A stretch of DNA of 64,000 nt from the NCBI GenBank assembly GCA_000727475.1, contig KL647302.1:2701182-2765181 (forward strand). Direction: 5' to 3'. Within the stretch, counting starts at the first letter, position 1. Each line of letters opens with the position of its first letter. The notes below the pieces were generated by a model. That model made no database searches. It was given only the letters and a program-made list of their open reading frames with translations, and was not told the DNA's origin. Positions 35,700-47,500 of the stretch are shown here, in pieces. The translations under genes and the position numbers were made by a program. This DNA comes from Sarcocystis neurona (lineage: Eukaryota; Apicomplexa; Conoidasida; Eucoccidiorida; Sarcocystidae).

Positions 35700-38350
35700 C
35701 TTTTGCGAGTGCTTGCAGTTTTAGGCGACTCCTCCTTTGCGAGTATGCGTTTTTGTCGTACGTAGGTCCCAGTGCCGTTCCCGCGTGCAAATGGAAAAGT
35801 GTAATACAGCAATACGTAGCCTGGTCGAAGCTATCACGCGGGGACTACTAGTCACACGGAACAAAATTACATGCATCCTACAGTCTCTATGCCTCCACTG
35901 CTGCCCTGTTGCGTCTCCATCGGACGAAAGAGGCAGCAAAAATTCGTCACTGAAAACTAGGAAGTATGCGTGTACCGCGTACGCTCGTATATATGTAGGT
36001 AGACACGTACAAAGAGTGTGTCATCTGGGTGCAGTCTTAAACTACGCCACCCATTCTAGCAGCGCCTCTCTGCCGCCTACACACTACTCAAATAGTGACA
36101 GTACTTTATTGAACACGCGTGTGATTTTCTTAGCCGACCCCAGCAGCCCCCCGAAGAGGAAGCACCTCTGTGCACTACAATGTTTCATCCGCCTCTGTCG
36201 GCCACCCTCTTCTGTACTGCAGTCGGTACGCTGTTAGTAACCGTGCTTCTGCTGCTGTTGTTACGAGTTCTCCCATTCTGGCCACATCTACTGGTATAAC
36301 TACGACATATCTAGCAATGGTGTAGGGGGTACATCTTGTTCAAGAGGGTATGGGTGATTTTAACTCGTATGTCTCCAACTAGAACTCCTCGTGCTGTGAG
36401 TGGGAATACTACAAAATTGCCAATGAAATATCGTCCCCAGATACTCATTCACTGCACGTGCTTACCACACTCTAACTAAACTCCACGGTTGCGTACCTCT
36501 ACTACCGCTGCTGTTACGGTGATACCGCTGCTGAAGCTGCTCCTGTTACCCCAGCGCGTGCTTGTTATTGTACTACAGACAGACAACAAGCACAGAAGGC
36601 GCAGTGTGTCACCAGTGTTCATGTCACATGAACGTGGCCAGCAACCTTCACTAGTAGCAGCACCCCAGTAGCAGGCCTCGAAGACGATGCGGCGGCGGTT
36701 CAGTACTAAATGTGGGAGCGACTTTTTGCAGCCTAATTCTCCCGGCTGCAGCAGGAGCGTCAGCGGCAGCACCCGAGCAAGCTGCAGCAGACGGACCGCG
36801 GCACGTGCCATTCAAAGGAGGCAGCAGGGAGGACTTCCGACGACAACGGGACACAGCCCGATGACATTAGACAGCTAAGCGTTACTCCTGTGTAGCAGGA
36901 AGCACGTCGCGCTGCTGCGGCAGAAGCAGCAGCAAGAGGACCCACCGAGTGAAGGCACAGTACCAGCAAAAAGTAGCAAGCCTTTCCTGCACTGCCGCCA
37001 ACAGTATGACTAGGTGCCGGAGCACGCATTCAAAAAACAGATATAGCAGCACTCTGCAGTAGTGTCGCCTGTAGCAATAGCTCGTTGGCCAAGAGTTCCG
37101 CCAGCACGCAGAATCTGGACTATAAAACGACGTCGAGAGTCGTGCCGCGGCGGTAGCACTAAGTCTGGAGTGGACACGGAGCAGCAGGAGTACCTGCCGC
37201 CCAAAGGTGCTAACATGAAACGGATGGTGCTGTTCATTTTCCACACAGAAGCCGCGGCAGCGTTCGGGATGTCACTGCGTATATGAGTTCAACACCAGGG
37301 GCGCAAGACGAGTTAGCATCAACTCCTCGTTGGGGCTGACGCAGCATGACGAGGAGGCAGAAGAGACGCGGAACAAAAGCAGCAGCGGCTCCCCCGCGTC
37401 CAGCATCAAGAGGAGCCCCAACAACAGGAGCACATCGCAAATAGTTGGGCGGGGTGTTCTACATCACCAGTCACGCAGCAGCAAGACGCTTCACCAAATT
37501 GACCGGCAGCGGAGGCGTCCGGAGGACGGGCACACGGGAGGGAGCAGCGGGAGCGTCACGAGCTAGACAGTCTGCTGCTGGTGCAACTGCATATGTAATA
37601 GCCACTAATTCGGACCCAGATACAGTAACGGACCCAGGGCGCCAGCCGCTGGAGTCTCACCGCCACGCGTAAACAGCCAGCACGTAGTAATGGTAGTAGC
37701 GCGGGCAGTCGCTGCAGCAACAGAGCGCGTCCCACGCAGACGCAGTAGCGGCAGGAGCTGCTACTACCAGCAACATCTGGACTACGTGTGTGCCCGTGAG
37801 GAGGGGCTGCAGCAGGCGTTTTCAGAAGCAGCACCGTCACCTGGAGGACTTCCAGCAGCAGGTGGAGAACGACGTCGGCCAGCAAGAGAAGCGGCCACCC
37901 CCAACAGCAGCAGCATCCACCAGCAGCAGCAGCAGCAAAACCGACTGCGGCTGTGCTGGGTGGGGGCGTAAAAGTAATAGCAGCCGTTGCCAGCGCACCC
38001 AGAGTGTGATCCAGGAGCAGTCACGCAGCAACGCCGCAGTGTCACCCCCTCCTTGCAGCAGCTGCTAAGTCGCAAGACAACAGCAGCGTGCCTACTCTTG
38101 CTGAACAATCCGGACGACTGCTGTGATGCATCGCGATTAGAAAGAGGCCTACCATCCCCCAGGAAACGAACAGTTCTCCTCCTGCGTCCGTCGACTTCAC
38201 ACACTGCACGCCGCTGTGGCCTTCACGGGAAATGGGGCTCTCTATGATCGAGTGAGCAGCAGCTGCCAGTTCAGCAGGTGCCGCCAATTCCCCTCCTGCT
38301 GCTGCTGGTAGTACTATTCCGGAAGACCTGTCTACCCACCAGCAGCATGA
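35700..38350. other. CAG-containing mixed sequence, no firm gene
   Basis: Several short protein-like stretches occur on + (for example QCRSRVQMEKCNTAIRSLVE at about 35770, and GATAYVIATNSDPDTVTDPG at about 37577), separated by stops. They could be small exons, but no start, end or phase-consistent chain could be built. From 37.8 to 38.1 kb CAG repeats on + generate long Leu/Cys shadows on the minus strand. Confidence 0.25.
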
Positions 38351-38360
38351 ACACCAGCTG

Positions 38361-38550
38361 CTGGGCTGCTGCCGCTGCTGGGCTGCTGCCGCTGCTGGGC
38401 TGCTGCCGCTGCTGGGCTGCTGCCGCTGCTGGGCTGCTGCCGCTGCTGGGCTGCTGCCGCTGCTGGGCTGCTGCCGCTGCTGGGCTGCTGCCGCTGCTGG
38501 GCTGCTGCCGCTGCTGGGCTGCTGCCGCTGCTGGGCTGCTGCTGCTGGCG
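38361..38550. repeat. 17-bp minisatellite, about 11 copies
   Basis: The unit GGGCTGCTGCCGCTGCT repeats at a strict 17-base spacing (GGG at 38363, 38380, 38397 and so on to 38533). Because 17 is not a multiple of three, a frame read through it cycles through Ala, Leu/Pro and Cys/Arg phases every 51 bases, so it is unlikely to be coding. Degenerate CTG sequence continues to about 38720. Confidence 0.93.
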
Positions 38551-38719
38551 GGCGGATACTGCTGCTGGGCTGCTGTCTGCTGCTGCTAGTTGGGCTGCTG
38601 CCGCTGGTTCAGCTGCTGCTGCTGGTGGGCTGCTGCTGTTGCCGCGGGGCTGCCGCTACTGCCGCTGGGCTGCTGCTGCTGTTACTGCTGCAGCTGCTGT
38701 TGCTGCTGCTGTCGGGCGG

Positions 38720-40148
38720 CTTGCACTGCTTGTCGTGTGACCACCCCCGAGCACCGCGCACCGAGCAGCAGCCGTAGGTCCCCCAGGCGCCCGTTCCTGT
38801 AAGGAGGACGAGCCAGCTGCGCGGCGCATGCAGGATCGCCGATGCTTTTCCAAAATTTTCAGAACATGCGGGTAGCGCTGCAGCGTCCTCCCATGGGGAT
38901 AATATGCACAAGGCGTAACGAGCATTGCCTCGCAGCCACGTCCGTGCCCAACGTTTTATATGCAAGGAGATGTACAGATAGATCTCTGCGTTTTTTGTCT
39001 GCATCCCGCCCTGCAACGCCACGGCGGAGGAGGATACCAACAGCACAGGCCCTCCTCACAAGCGCATGCGCGCATCCATGCAGTATGCTCGTCGGGCCGG
39101 ACATATCCGTCTATCGAACGTACATACTTATGCATGCGCGGAGGACCTAGACATATATAATAAGTATATGGACCTGTATCACAACTACATATATGTATTC
39201 GTACGATCTGTAGAGCAGCTGTCCCTGCTCACGTACGAACATACGGGCGCGGGCAAGCGGGTCCAGCTCCTGAACAGGTAAATCCTTCGGTTTTGCCTCC
39301 CTCTCTGTACATGTATGGGAGGTGTGGTGCTCATTATAGGAGCGCATATGTATTTATATATATGTCCTCATCCCCGGGTTTACACGAATGCGGTACAAAT
39401 CTCTCTCTCTACCTGACCATACGGAAATATATATATATATATATATCTCCCCGTAGGTATAGATGTATCTGTCGTCACAGACATATCTATCTATCATAAA
39501 TATATATGATATGCATACGTATGTGTGAAAGTGTATTCCTGACTTTTTGTAGCCGTGCTGCCGCGTTTCCGTTTGCTAGAGACTCAATCACGCATCATCA
39601 CTCTACGTAATTGTCTGCTGCACGCCTGCCTTCTTTTCCGTCCTCGTGAAGAGGTATCCAACTTCATTTCTTGTCCACTACTGGTAGGTGTTCGCCATCA
39701 CTTTCCCCACCTTTTCCTCTGCTGTCCTTGCTGATGTCGCATTTCCTCGTCCGTGTATATCCCATTTCTCCCCCACTTCTTTAATTTGAACATTTTCTTC
39801 CTTTCTTCTTGTCTTTGCCTCTCGTTCTCCTCCCTTTTACGTCTACGGTATACCCCCTTCTCTGTTGGCCGCCCCCCTCCGCATTATTTTCGTAGCCCTG
39901 CTTCAGTCTCCAGCAGCAGCAACAGCAAGGGCGACTGAAAAGAAGCAATCAGTCTTGACGAACGCGGCAGCAGACGCAGGAGAAGCCCCAGCAGGTCCCG
40001 CTTTACGACAACAAGGAGCAGCTGGAGAAGCGGAGAAGAAGCAGTAGCAGCAACAGCGGAAAAGCACCGCTAGCATCCAGGAATATCGACAAAAGCAGCG
40101 ATACGGCAGCAGAAGCAGCGGTGCGAAGAGAAGCAGAGCACCTGCAGG
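38720..40148. other. Intergenic, TA repeat and pyrimidine-rich stretch
   Basis: It contains ordinary sequence at 38.75-39.3 kb, a (TA)n run at 39426-39446 and a TC-rich stretch at 39.55-39.9 kb that ends in a splice-acceptor-like TTCAGTCTCCAG near 39913, followed by CAG runs. No gene is established. Confidence 0.35.
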
Positions 40149-40265
40149 AGAAGCAGCAGAGAAGCTGCAGTAGAAGCAGCAGAGAAGCTGCAGAAGAAGC
40201 AGCAGAGAAGCTGCAGTAGAAGCAGCAGAGAAGCTGCAGTAGAAGCAGCAGAGAAGCTGTAGTGG
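40149..40265. repeat. 23-bp minisatellite, 5 copies
   Basis: The unit AGAAGCAGCAGAGAAGCTGCAGT repeats at 23-base spacing (GAAGCTGCAG at 40161, 40184, 40207, 40230 and, with one change, 40253). The period is not a multiple of three. It lies about 400 bases upstream of the presumed helicase start. Confidence 0.9.
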
Positions 40266-40661
40266 AAGCAGCGATAGAAGCAGGTGCAGCAGGAGCAGCA
40301 GCAGTAGAGCCCGGCTCAGTAGCAGAGGCCCGCGCGGCAGCGGCAGCAGCGCCAGGAGAAGCGGCAGCAGAAGCCGCGGCAGCAGTGGCACCGGCCGCAG
40401 CAGTAGAGGCCGCCGTCGCAGGAGCAGCAGCAGCAGAAGCAGGGCAGCAGGAGGAGGAGAAGAGAGGACGGACCCGCGAGCAGGCGCAGCTGCTCGAAGG
40501 AAGCAGCGGCAGGAAAACGAAGGGGAAGCCGAGCAAAGACGTCTCAGCAGAGGCAGCAGGAAGGAGAGGAGCAGTAGAGCCGGCAAGAGCCAATAGCAGC
40601 AGCAGCAGGAAGAAGAAGAAGGGGGGCCAGCAGCACGGACGAGGGAAACTCTCTGCAAGAG
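40266..40661 (+). other. CAG-rich segment just upstream of the helicase start
   Basis: One + frame (from 40262) is open to 40726 and encodes Ala/Glu-rich sequence and then basic KRGRTREQAQLLEGSSGRKT. It is not the frame of helicase exon 1, which is closed by TAG at 40575. It may be 5'UTR or the coding end of an unseen upstream exon. Confidence 0.3.
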
Positions 40662-40757
40662 ATGGAGAAGGCAAATGTAGAAGTCGACCTGCGGGCTCTC
40701 TTCGGGAGTGCTGCTGCAGCAAATGAAGCAGCAGCAGACTCTTGGGACCTGCTGCAC
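40662..40757 (+). CDS. DHX37: Helicase exon 1 (probable start)
   Basis: This segment encodes 32 residues from an ATG in a fair context (GAGATGG) to a GTGAGA donor. The frame is closed by a TAG at 40575, so the exon cannot reach much further upstream. It ends in phase 0 and joins in frame to exon 2, giving DSWDLLH followed by [13 protein letters not shown]. The alternative is that this exon is 5'UTR or that an earlier exon exists; the CAG-rich block at 39.9-40.6 kb is in another frame. Confidence 0.5.
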
Positions 40758-41510
40758 GTGAGACACGCACATATTCTCTATTCCCATGCACCCCTCTGTC
40801 GACAATACTGCTGCATTACCTATATATACATCTACTCCCTGGAGTGTCTTATATAAGGATATATTTATTCTCGTACAGGCATGCATATATACGTAGACAC
40901 ACACACGTATACAGACACATGTATAGAGATGGATATATGCTCACGGATATATACACACGGATACATACATTTATAGACATATACATATATACCTACGTAC
41001 ATATATATATATGTATGTATACGTTTGTTTGTCTGCGTACGGGGTCGCAAGGGAGATAAAAACTTACAGCTGTGCTACGTATATATCTTCCCCTATATAT
41101 ATATATAGATACAGTAGTATACATATATATGTGTATATGTGTCGACGGGTTGGTGTAAACTTGTGTAGGTATACCTTTCTTTGGTCATATCTGCGTCAGC
41201 TGGCAATCTCTCTGTCTCTATCCTCGTGCTGTGCTGTCTATCTTCTCTTCAATATATCTCCATATTTACGATACGGAAATGTATATAACCAGACAAACAT
41301 ACAGAGAAAGAGGTACACACATGTTCGTGTATACACGTATACACAAATATATATACACATATATGGGAAGAATGATGTAAAAGGGGACACGTATATACAT
41401 TTATATATATATTAAAAGACTGATGTGAAAAGGTACACATGTATACATATATATATATATATATATGGATACATATATATATACACATATATACACATAT
41501 ATCTATATAC

Positions 41511-41542
<32 letters not shown>

Positions 41543-44500
41543 TTACATACATTAAAAGAGCGATGTATCAAGGTACATATATATATATGTATGTTTAAAG
41601 ACTGATGTGAAAAGGTACACATGTATACATACGTATATAAATATATATGTATATATCCATATATATATATGTATTAGAAGAGCGATGTATCACGGTACGT
41701 ATAATATATATATGTTAAAAGATTGATGTTAGATGTTGGTTGTTTCTGTCTCTTCGTTTGTGGCCATCTCCTCCATATACGTGCTATAAATCAAACTACT
41801 TGTGTCACTACTTGCTTGTGTCGTTCTGCGCGCGCCTATATCTCTATAAGTGCATGCATGCGTATATATATGTATATGTGTATGAACATATATGTATATA
41901 TATATATGTATATATGTGTGTAGGTCTTCCTTCGTCTCCTCCGTATTCGAATATCCGTCTCCTTCTGCCTGTGGCTGCCTCCCTCGCTCTTCAAGTGGAG
42001 GTCTTCGCCGTCTCCGCCTGTGTGGTGGGCGTCCGCAGGTGGTTGGGGGAATTTCGGGGTGAATCGCATTTTCTTTTCTTCTGGCCGTCTCTTCGTATAT
42101 CGCGTGCTGTTCGCGTCTCCTCTCGTGGCGTGTCTCCGTCTCTCCCGCTGGTTCGCTTCTTCGCCTCGTCGCGCTCCGTCTGTCCCCGTGCCGTGCATGC
42201 ACGAAGCACTTCTTCGCGCTTTGCCTTCGTCTTCTTCCGTGGGCTTTTTTGCGCTCCATTCTCTCCGCTTCGAAGGGCGAGACACACGGCAGGGAAACCT
42301 CCTCCCTCTTCCTCTGTCTTGTGGTCCTCAACGCGTCCTCGTGCTGCTGCTGCTGCTGTGCGTTCCTTCGGCTGCAGCAGGAACCGGCAGACAGCAACGC
42401 GCTCGTCCTCCCTTCCGCGAGCGGCGGCAGCCGCTTCTCCAGGAAGCAGCAGCAGCGGCGCAGCAACTTCTCCCCCACGGCAGCAGCAGCGGGCGGCGAA
42501 GCAGCAGCGGCGGCGTCGGCAGACGGAGCAGCAGCAGACGAGAAGGGAAGGAAGGACGGGCGACCGAAAGTGTCCAAGAGGAAGGCGAGGAAGCTGCTGC
42601 AGCTGCAGCGCAAGCACGAGACAGCAGCCAAGCGCGAGCGGGTTCTCGCGGAACTGCAGCACTTCCGTCTTCTCCCCCCAGCCCTCGGTGAGGAAGTTCC
42701 CCAGGCAGACCCGAGGCGGGGAAACACACACACACGCACACACACACAGAGAGACGCACGAAAACGCACACATAGAGACAGGTGCGACGGAAGAAAAAAC
42801 GTACATATATACGTGTTTGTAGTAGGATGTGATGGTGTCCAATGAGAGATTTGCCAAGTCTCTTCTTCCATGCTTTGGAGATGGTGAAAACCCCACACAT
42901 GTGCAGGCGTCGTATGGAGACGCCCCCCCTACGAATACGTGTGATTCGTGTGGAGGTCCTTCTGTCACGCGTCTGCTAAAAAGAAGAGAGGAGTTGGGCA
43001 TTTCGGACATCTTCTTCGAAGTCCACATATTTGCTTCCCTCCTGTGTATACGCATATCTATCCATCTCTACCTACATCCAGGTACACCACGCACACACGC
43101 ATATATAGTGTGTGTGGGGGGGTGAGTGTAGAGGAACGGCGGCGGAATGCGTGACACACTTTTTCTCCAAATACATCGACGAGGGTGTCCTTCGACCACC
43201 CCTTTTTGGACCACTCATCGATCCAAGCGGTCCTCTGCTGCTGTGCGTCTTTCGGTGGAGACGTGCATGTGGACGCCGTGCTGCCTGTGCCACTCCGCTG
43301 ACACGTGCACGTCACGAAGGCCTGCAGTGCGTCTCTTCATCGCGTCTCGTCTCTCCGTCCGCCTCGCCCCCCGCCGTCTCCTTCCCGATGTGTGTCAGTG
43401 TGGCCGCCATCTCCTTTTCCACCTCCGTCTGCCCATGTGTCTCCCTTCCTCATGTCTGCTGCCGTCTCCTCCCCGATGTGTGCCCATGTGTCTCCCTTCC
43501 TCGTGTCTCGTCTCCCTTCCTCATGTCTGCTGCCGTCTCCTTTCCGACCTCCGTCTGCCCGGGTATCCCCCTCCGTTTATCACGTCTCCCCGTCTCTCTT
43601 CTTCTCTGCCGTCGACTCGCTGCGTCTCCGCTGCTGCTGTCGGTTTCTCGCCCTCTTCCGTATGTGTGAGAGACAGAGAGGTGGCTAGGAAGCTGCAGCA
43701 GACGCGGGATGCGACGCCGCTGCTGCAAGTGCTGCGGTGAATCGGAGGAAGAGACGCCTCTCATGCGCCCGTCTGCCCCGTCTCCTACGTGCTGCCCGAC
43801 ACACGTCTTCTGCCTTAAAGCTACAGAAATACGTGCATGCAGAGATATATATGCATTTCTCTCGTGCCAGTAGATATGTGCACATATATCCTCTATATAC
43901 GTAGGTACTTCTCTCTCTATTTCTCTCTGTGTTCCCCCTTTGTCTCTATCTATCCACCTATACATATGTATTATATGTGGATATCGCCCTCTATTCTGTC
44001 TCGGTGTCTCTTTACAGATATATGTCTGTGTGTGTCTCTCTGTGTGGCTGTCTCTATCTCTTGCCCACTGCCTCCTTGTCTCCCCCTCTATTCATTTCAT
44101 CAACACTTCTGGATAGGCGTTTGGGTCTCTCTATCTCTCTGTCTGTGTACGTGTGTGTCTCCCTGTTTTCCCTTTCTCTAGATGTAGCTGTCTCTCTCTT
44201 CCTGACCATATCTGTCTCCATGTCTCCGTCTCCCTGTCTCTCTGTTGTGTATCTTTGTATCGGTGCTTCTATATAACGCAAATATCCATCTGTCTGTCTG
44301 CGTGCATATATCTGCGGCTCTTCCCTTTCTTTTTGCGAATGTGTGTGTGTGTGTGTGGCGCAGGAGGGAGAGCGGAAGGACCGAGCGGTGCCGGGGAGGA
44401 GGAGGCGACGGCACCGCAGCAGCAGCAGCAGGAGAGCAGCAGCAGCAGATGGGGCAACGGCTTGCAGGCAGCAGCAGCAGCAGGAAGAAGAACGCGTCTG

Positions 44501-47500
44501 GACCTGGTTCCGCTACGGAAGGGGAAGCGTCTGCGTCTCGAAGCTGCCCTGCGCAAGAGAGAAGCGCATATGTAAGAAGAAGAAGTAGTGGTGCAAAGGG
44601 TTGCCAATTTCGGTCCTCCCATTCGACTCCTTCTCTTCTCTCGCACGGTTCGACGTATTTCTGTCCTGCGTGTATGTCTGTGGATTGCCACACTTTTACC
44701 GTCTTCTTCTGCCCCTTTCTTCTTCTTCTTCTTCGCTGTCCAATAAATTTTATGTCCTCCCTATATATGTCTGTGGTAGCTACGTTCCGTTCTCTCGCCC
44801 CTCCGTTTCTTCTTCGGTCTCAACGGTTTCTGTATATATTCTTGTAGATGCTGTGCGTGGGGTGCTGCGAAGTGTATATCCACTTGAACAAATGCATGCA
44901 CTCTCTCTCCTCGGTCTCTCGGTGTCGATGTGTATACGGGTGTGTATATGTGTTGCCATTTGTGGCCTTTCGAGGAGAGAGAGTGTGTGACCGCCTCGGC
45001 AAATGAGAAAGGAAGAGATTCTCCTCTCACAAGGGCGCTGCTGCAGAAGTTGCTGCGGCGTCGCGGGGGTCTCCGTGTGTGAACCAGGCACAGACGTCCT
45101 TCCGCGACTCGCCGCCGCACCTGCTGTTTTGTCGGTGCTGCTGCTCTGCTTTCTGTGTGGACACGGATGGCATCGCTGCTGCTGGTATGTGTGTGGACAC
45201 AGAATTGCTGCTGCTGCTGCTATATGTGTGGGGACTCGACGTTGCTGCAGCTGCTGCTGCTATGTGTGTGGACACGACGTGGCTACTACTGCTGCTGCTG
45301 CTACGTTTGTGGACGGGACATTGCGGCTGCTGCTGCTGCAACTGTGTGTGGACACGGCGTTGCTGCTGCTGCTGCTTTGTTTTGCTCCTTGCTGGGTGAG
45401 TGAACTCCTGCTGCTTCTGCTGCCGTGTGCGCGTGCGGGGTTGCGATCAGTCAGAAGCAGAGAGAAGCTTGCGGTGCGGTCTCTTGGCAGCAGCAACAGC
45501 AACAGGCGCCGCACACGACACAAGAGAAGAAGAAGCAGCAGCAGGGGAAAGGAGGAGAAGGGCAGGACAGAGAAGGAGAAACAGAGAAAAGGCAATACCA
45601 GGGGCAGTCCCACCAACTGCCGTCTATCGCCCCGGTGCACCGACTGTCGAAGAGCTCGGTCGAAGAAGAAAAGATAAACAAAGGCGCGGACGGAACACAG
45701 AAGCAGCAGGAGCAACAGGAGCAGCAGGAGCAGCAGATGCAGGAGCAGCAGATGCAGGAGCAGCAGAAGCAGGAGGAGCAGCAGCAGGAGGGGCAGCAGA
45801 AGGCGGAGCAGCAGCAGGGAGAGTTGGCAGTGGAGCAAAAGGCAGGTGCGGCAGGGTTCTCGACGCTAGCTGCTGACTGTGGAAGGTGCTGTGGCAGCAG
45901 CACCAGCAGCTGCCGCGTGAAGGAAGCATCACCGTGTTCCTCTCTCCTCTTCTCTTCCTCTTCTTCCTCGTCGACAGCAGTAACAGCAGCTTCCCCGTCA
46001 TCCGCAGCAGCAGCGGCAGCAGAAGCGGCAGCTCTTCCTCTTTTTCTTCGTGCGCCCGGACCAGCAGCAGCGAATCCTCACGCAGCAGCGGAAGCCGCAG
46101 CGGTCCAACTGGTAGCGGCAGCAAAGAGCGACGGAGAGTCAGCATCAACTGCTGCAGCAGCAACTCCTGCAGGAGCAACTCCTACAGCAGCAACTCCTGT
46201 AGCAGCAACTTCTGCAACAGCAACTCCTGCGGCAGCAACTCCTGCAGCAGCAACTCCAGCAGCAGCAGCAGTGGGGGAGAGAGGAGCGCAGAGCTGCGCG
46301 GTGGTGCGTGAGGAAGAAGCAGCAGCAGTTGCAGGAGAGCGAGAGGAGAAAGGGGAAGGAAGAGAAAAGAGAAGAGAGCAGGAAGGAAGTGGGAAGGACA
46401 GACGTTTCTCGGACAAGGGGGAGAGCAGCGTTGGGAAGAAGAAAAGGAAGAAGAAAACGAGGCATTTGTTGTCTTCCACCCGCAGCAGCGTCTATTATAA
46501 TGCGACACGTGCAGCAGGAGAACTGCGTCGCGAGGCGGCAATCGAGCAGGAACGGCTGCTGCTGCCTGTCGCGGAGGTGGAGAGCCAAATTTTGAGCTTC
46601 TGCATGCGGCAGCAGCACCCTCGTCTGAAAGATTTAGATGCAGCAGAGAACTGCTCTTCTTCTTCTTCGGACGCTTCCTCCCCTTTCGTCTCTGGCGACG
46701 AAGCTGCTGCTGGTCCCTCCTCCTCTGCAGCAGAAGAACGAAGCGGCGCACAGAGGGCAGCAGCACCTGCTGCCGCGCACCGAGGAGCTGCTGCCGCGGC
46801 TCGAGCCGCTGCGGTGGCTTCTTCACGAGCTGCTGCTGCCGAGAAAAGAAAAAGAAAGCAGCAGCAACTCATGCGACGCAGGAGGCACGTCGACGTTCTC
46901 TGCGTCTGCGGTGAAACCGGCTCGGGGAAAAGCACGCAGGTCAGAAGAAGAAAAGGAAAGCAAACAGATATTCAACCGAAATGCCCCCCTTCAATATACA
47001 TACATATATACAAATGTCTGCGGTTATACATATATATATGTGTGCTTGCTTACATGTATGGACGTGTATATATATATATATAGATAAGCATGCAGGTAAG
47101 CAACAAAAGAGAGCTGCCAGGCCAACGAAGATAGAGAGAACACTACACATTCATACATCTATATATGTGTATGTGCATATGTGCGTATATTTGTGGCTGT
47201 ATATGTCTACACACGTATACGTTTCCACGTACATGTATACATGTATGTATATGTGTATATATACACAGATACGTTTTAAGATCTATACAAATGCTTTATA
47301 TACGTGTGAATATCAAGTACAGAATACATCCTTCAGTAGGGCGCGCTGGGGAAGGATACCTCCATCCATATGTGTGTCAATATGTACACGTGCATGCATG
47401 TGTATTCCTGTACATATATATATATATGTATATATATACGTCTATATATATATGTTTGTGTCAACCGTCAAAGGGGTAGCCCCAACAGCAAAGGGGGGCG

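Noticed and set aside
38361..38550. CRISPR-like regular array
   Set aside because: The units are directly adjacent without spacers, 17 bases long and CTG-based, in a eukaryotic context. It is a minisatellite.
38278..38589. Ala/Cys/Leu-rich protein over the 17-bp array
   Set aside because: The period is not a multiple of three, so the peptide is only the cycling of frames. The frame has no flanking conserved sequence.
39903..40904. Long Leu/Cys/Ser-rich frames on the minus strand
   Set aside because: These are antisense shadows of CAG repeats on the + strand and include a 23-bp array whose period is not a multiple of three. They also cross helicase exon 1.
41729..43055. Long minus-strand frames opposite helicase exon 2
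   Set aside because: The + strand reading SNALVLPS plus matching splice phases identifies the coding strand. The minus frames arise from GC- and CTG-rich composition.
43679..43738. Possible extra helicase exon ([18 protein letters not shown])
   Set aside because: It has an acceptor-like and a GTGAAT donor-like border, but it would leave phase 2, which does not fit exon 3 in its protein-like frame. Skipping it keeps the phase.
45260..46826. Leu-rich minus-strand frames at 45-47 kb
   Set aside because: They are shadows of the CAG-rich helicase exon 4, whose + frame contains the Walker A motif.
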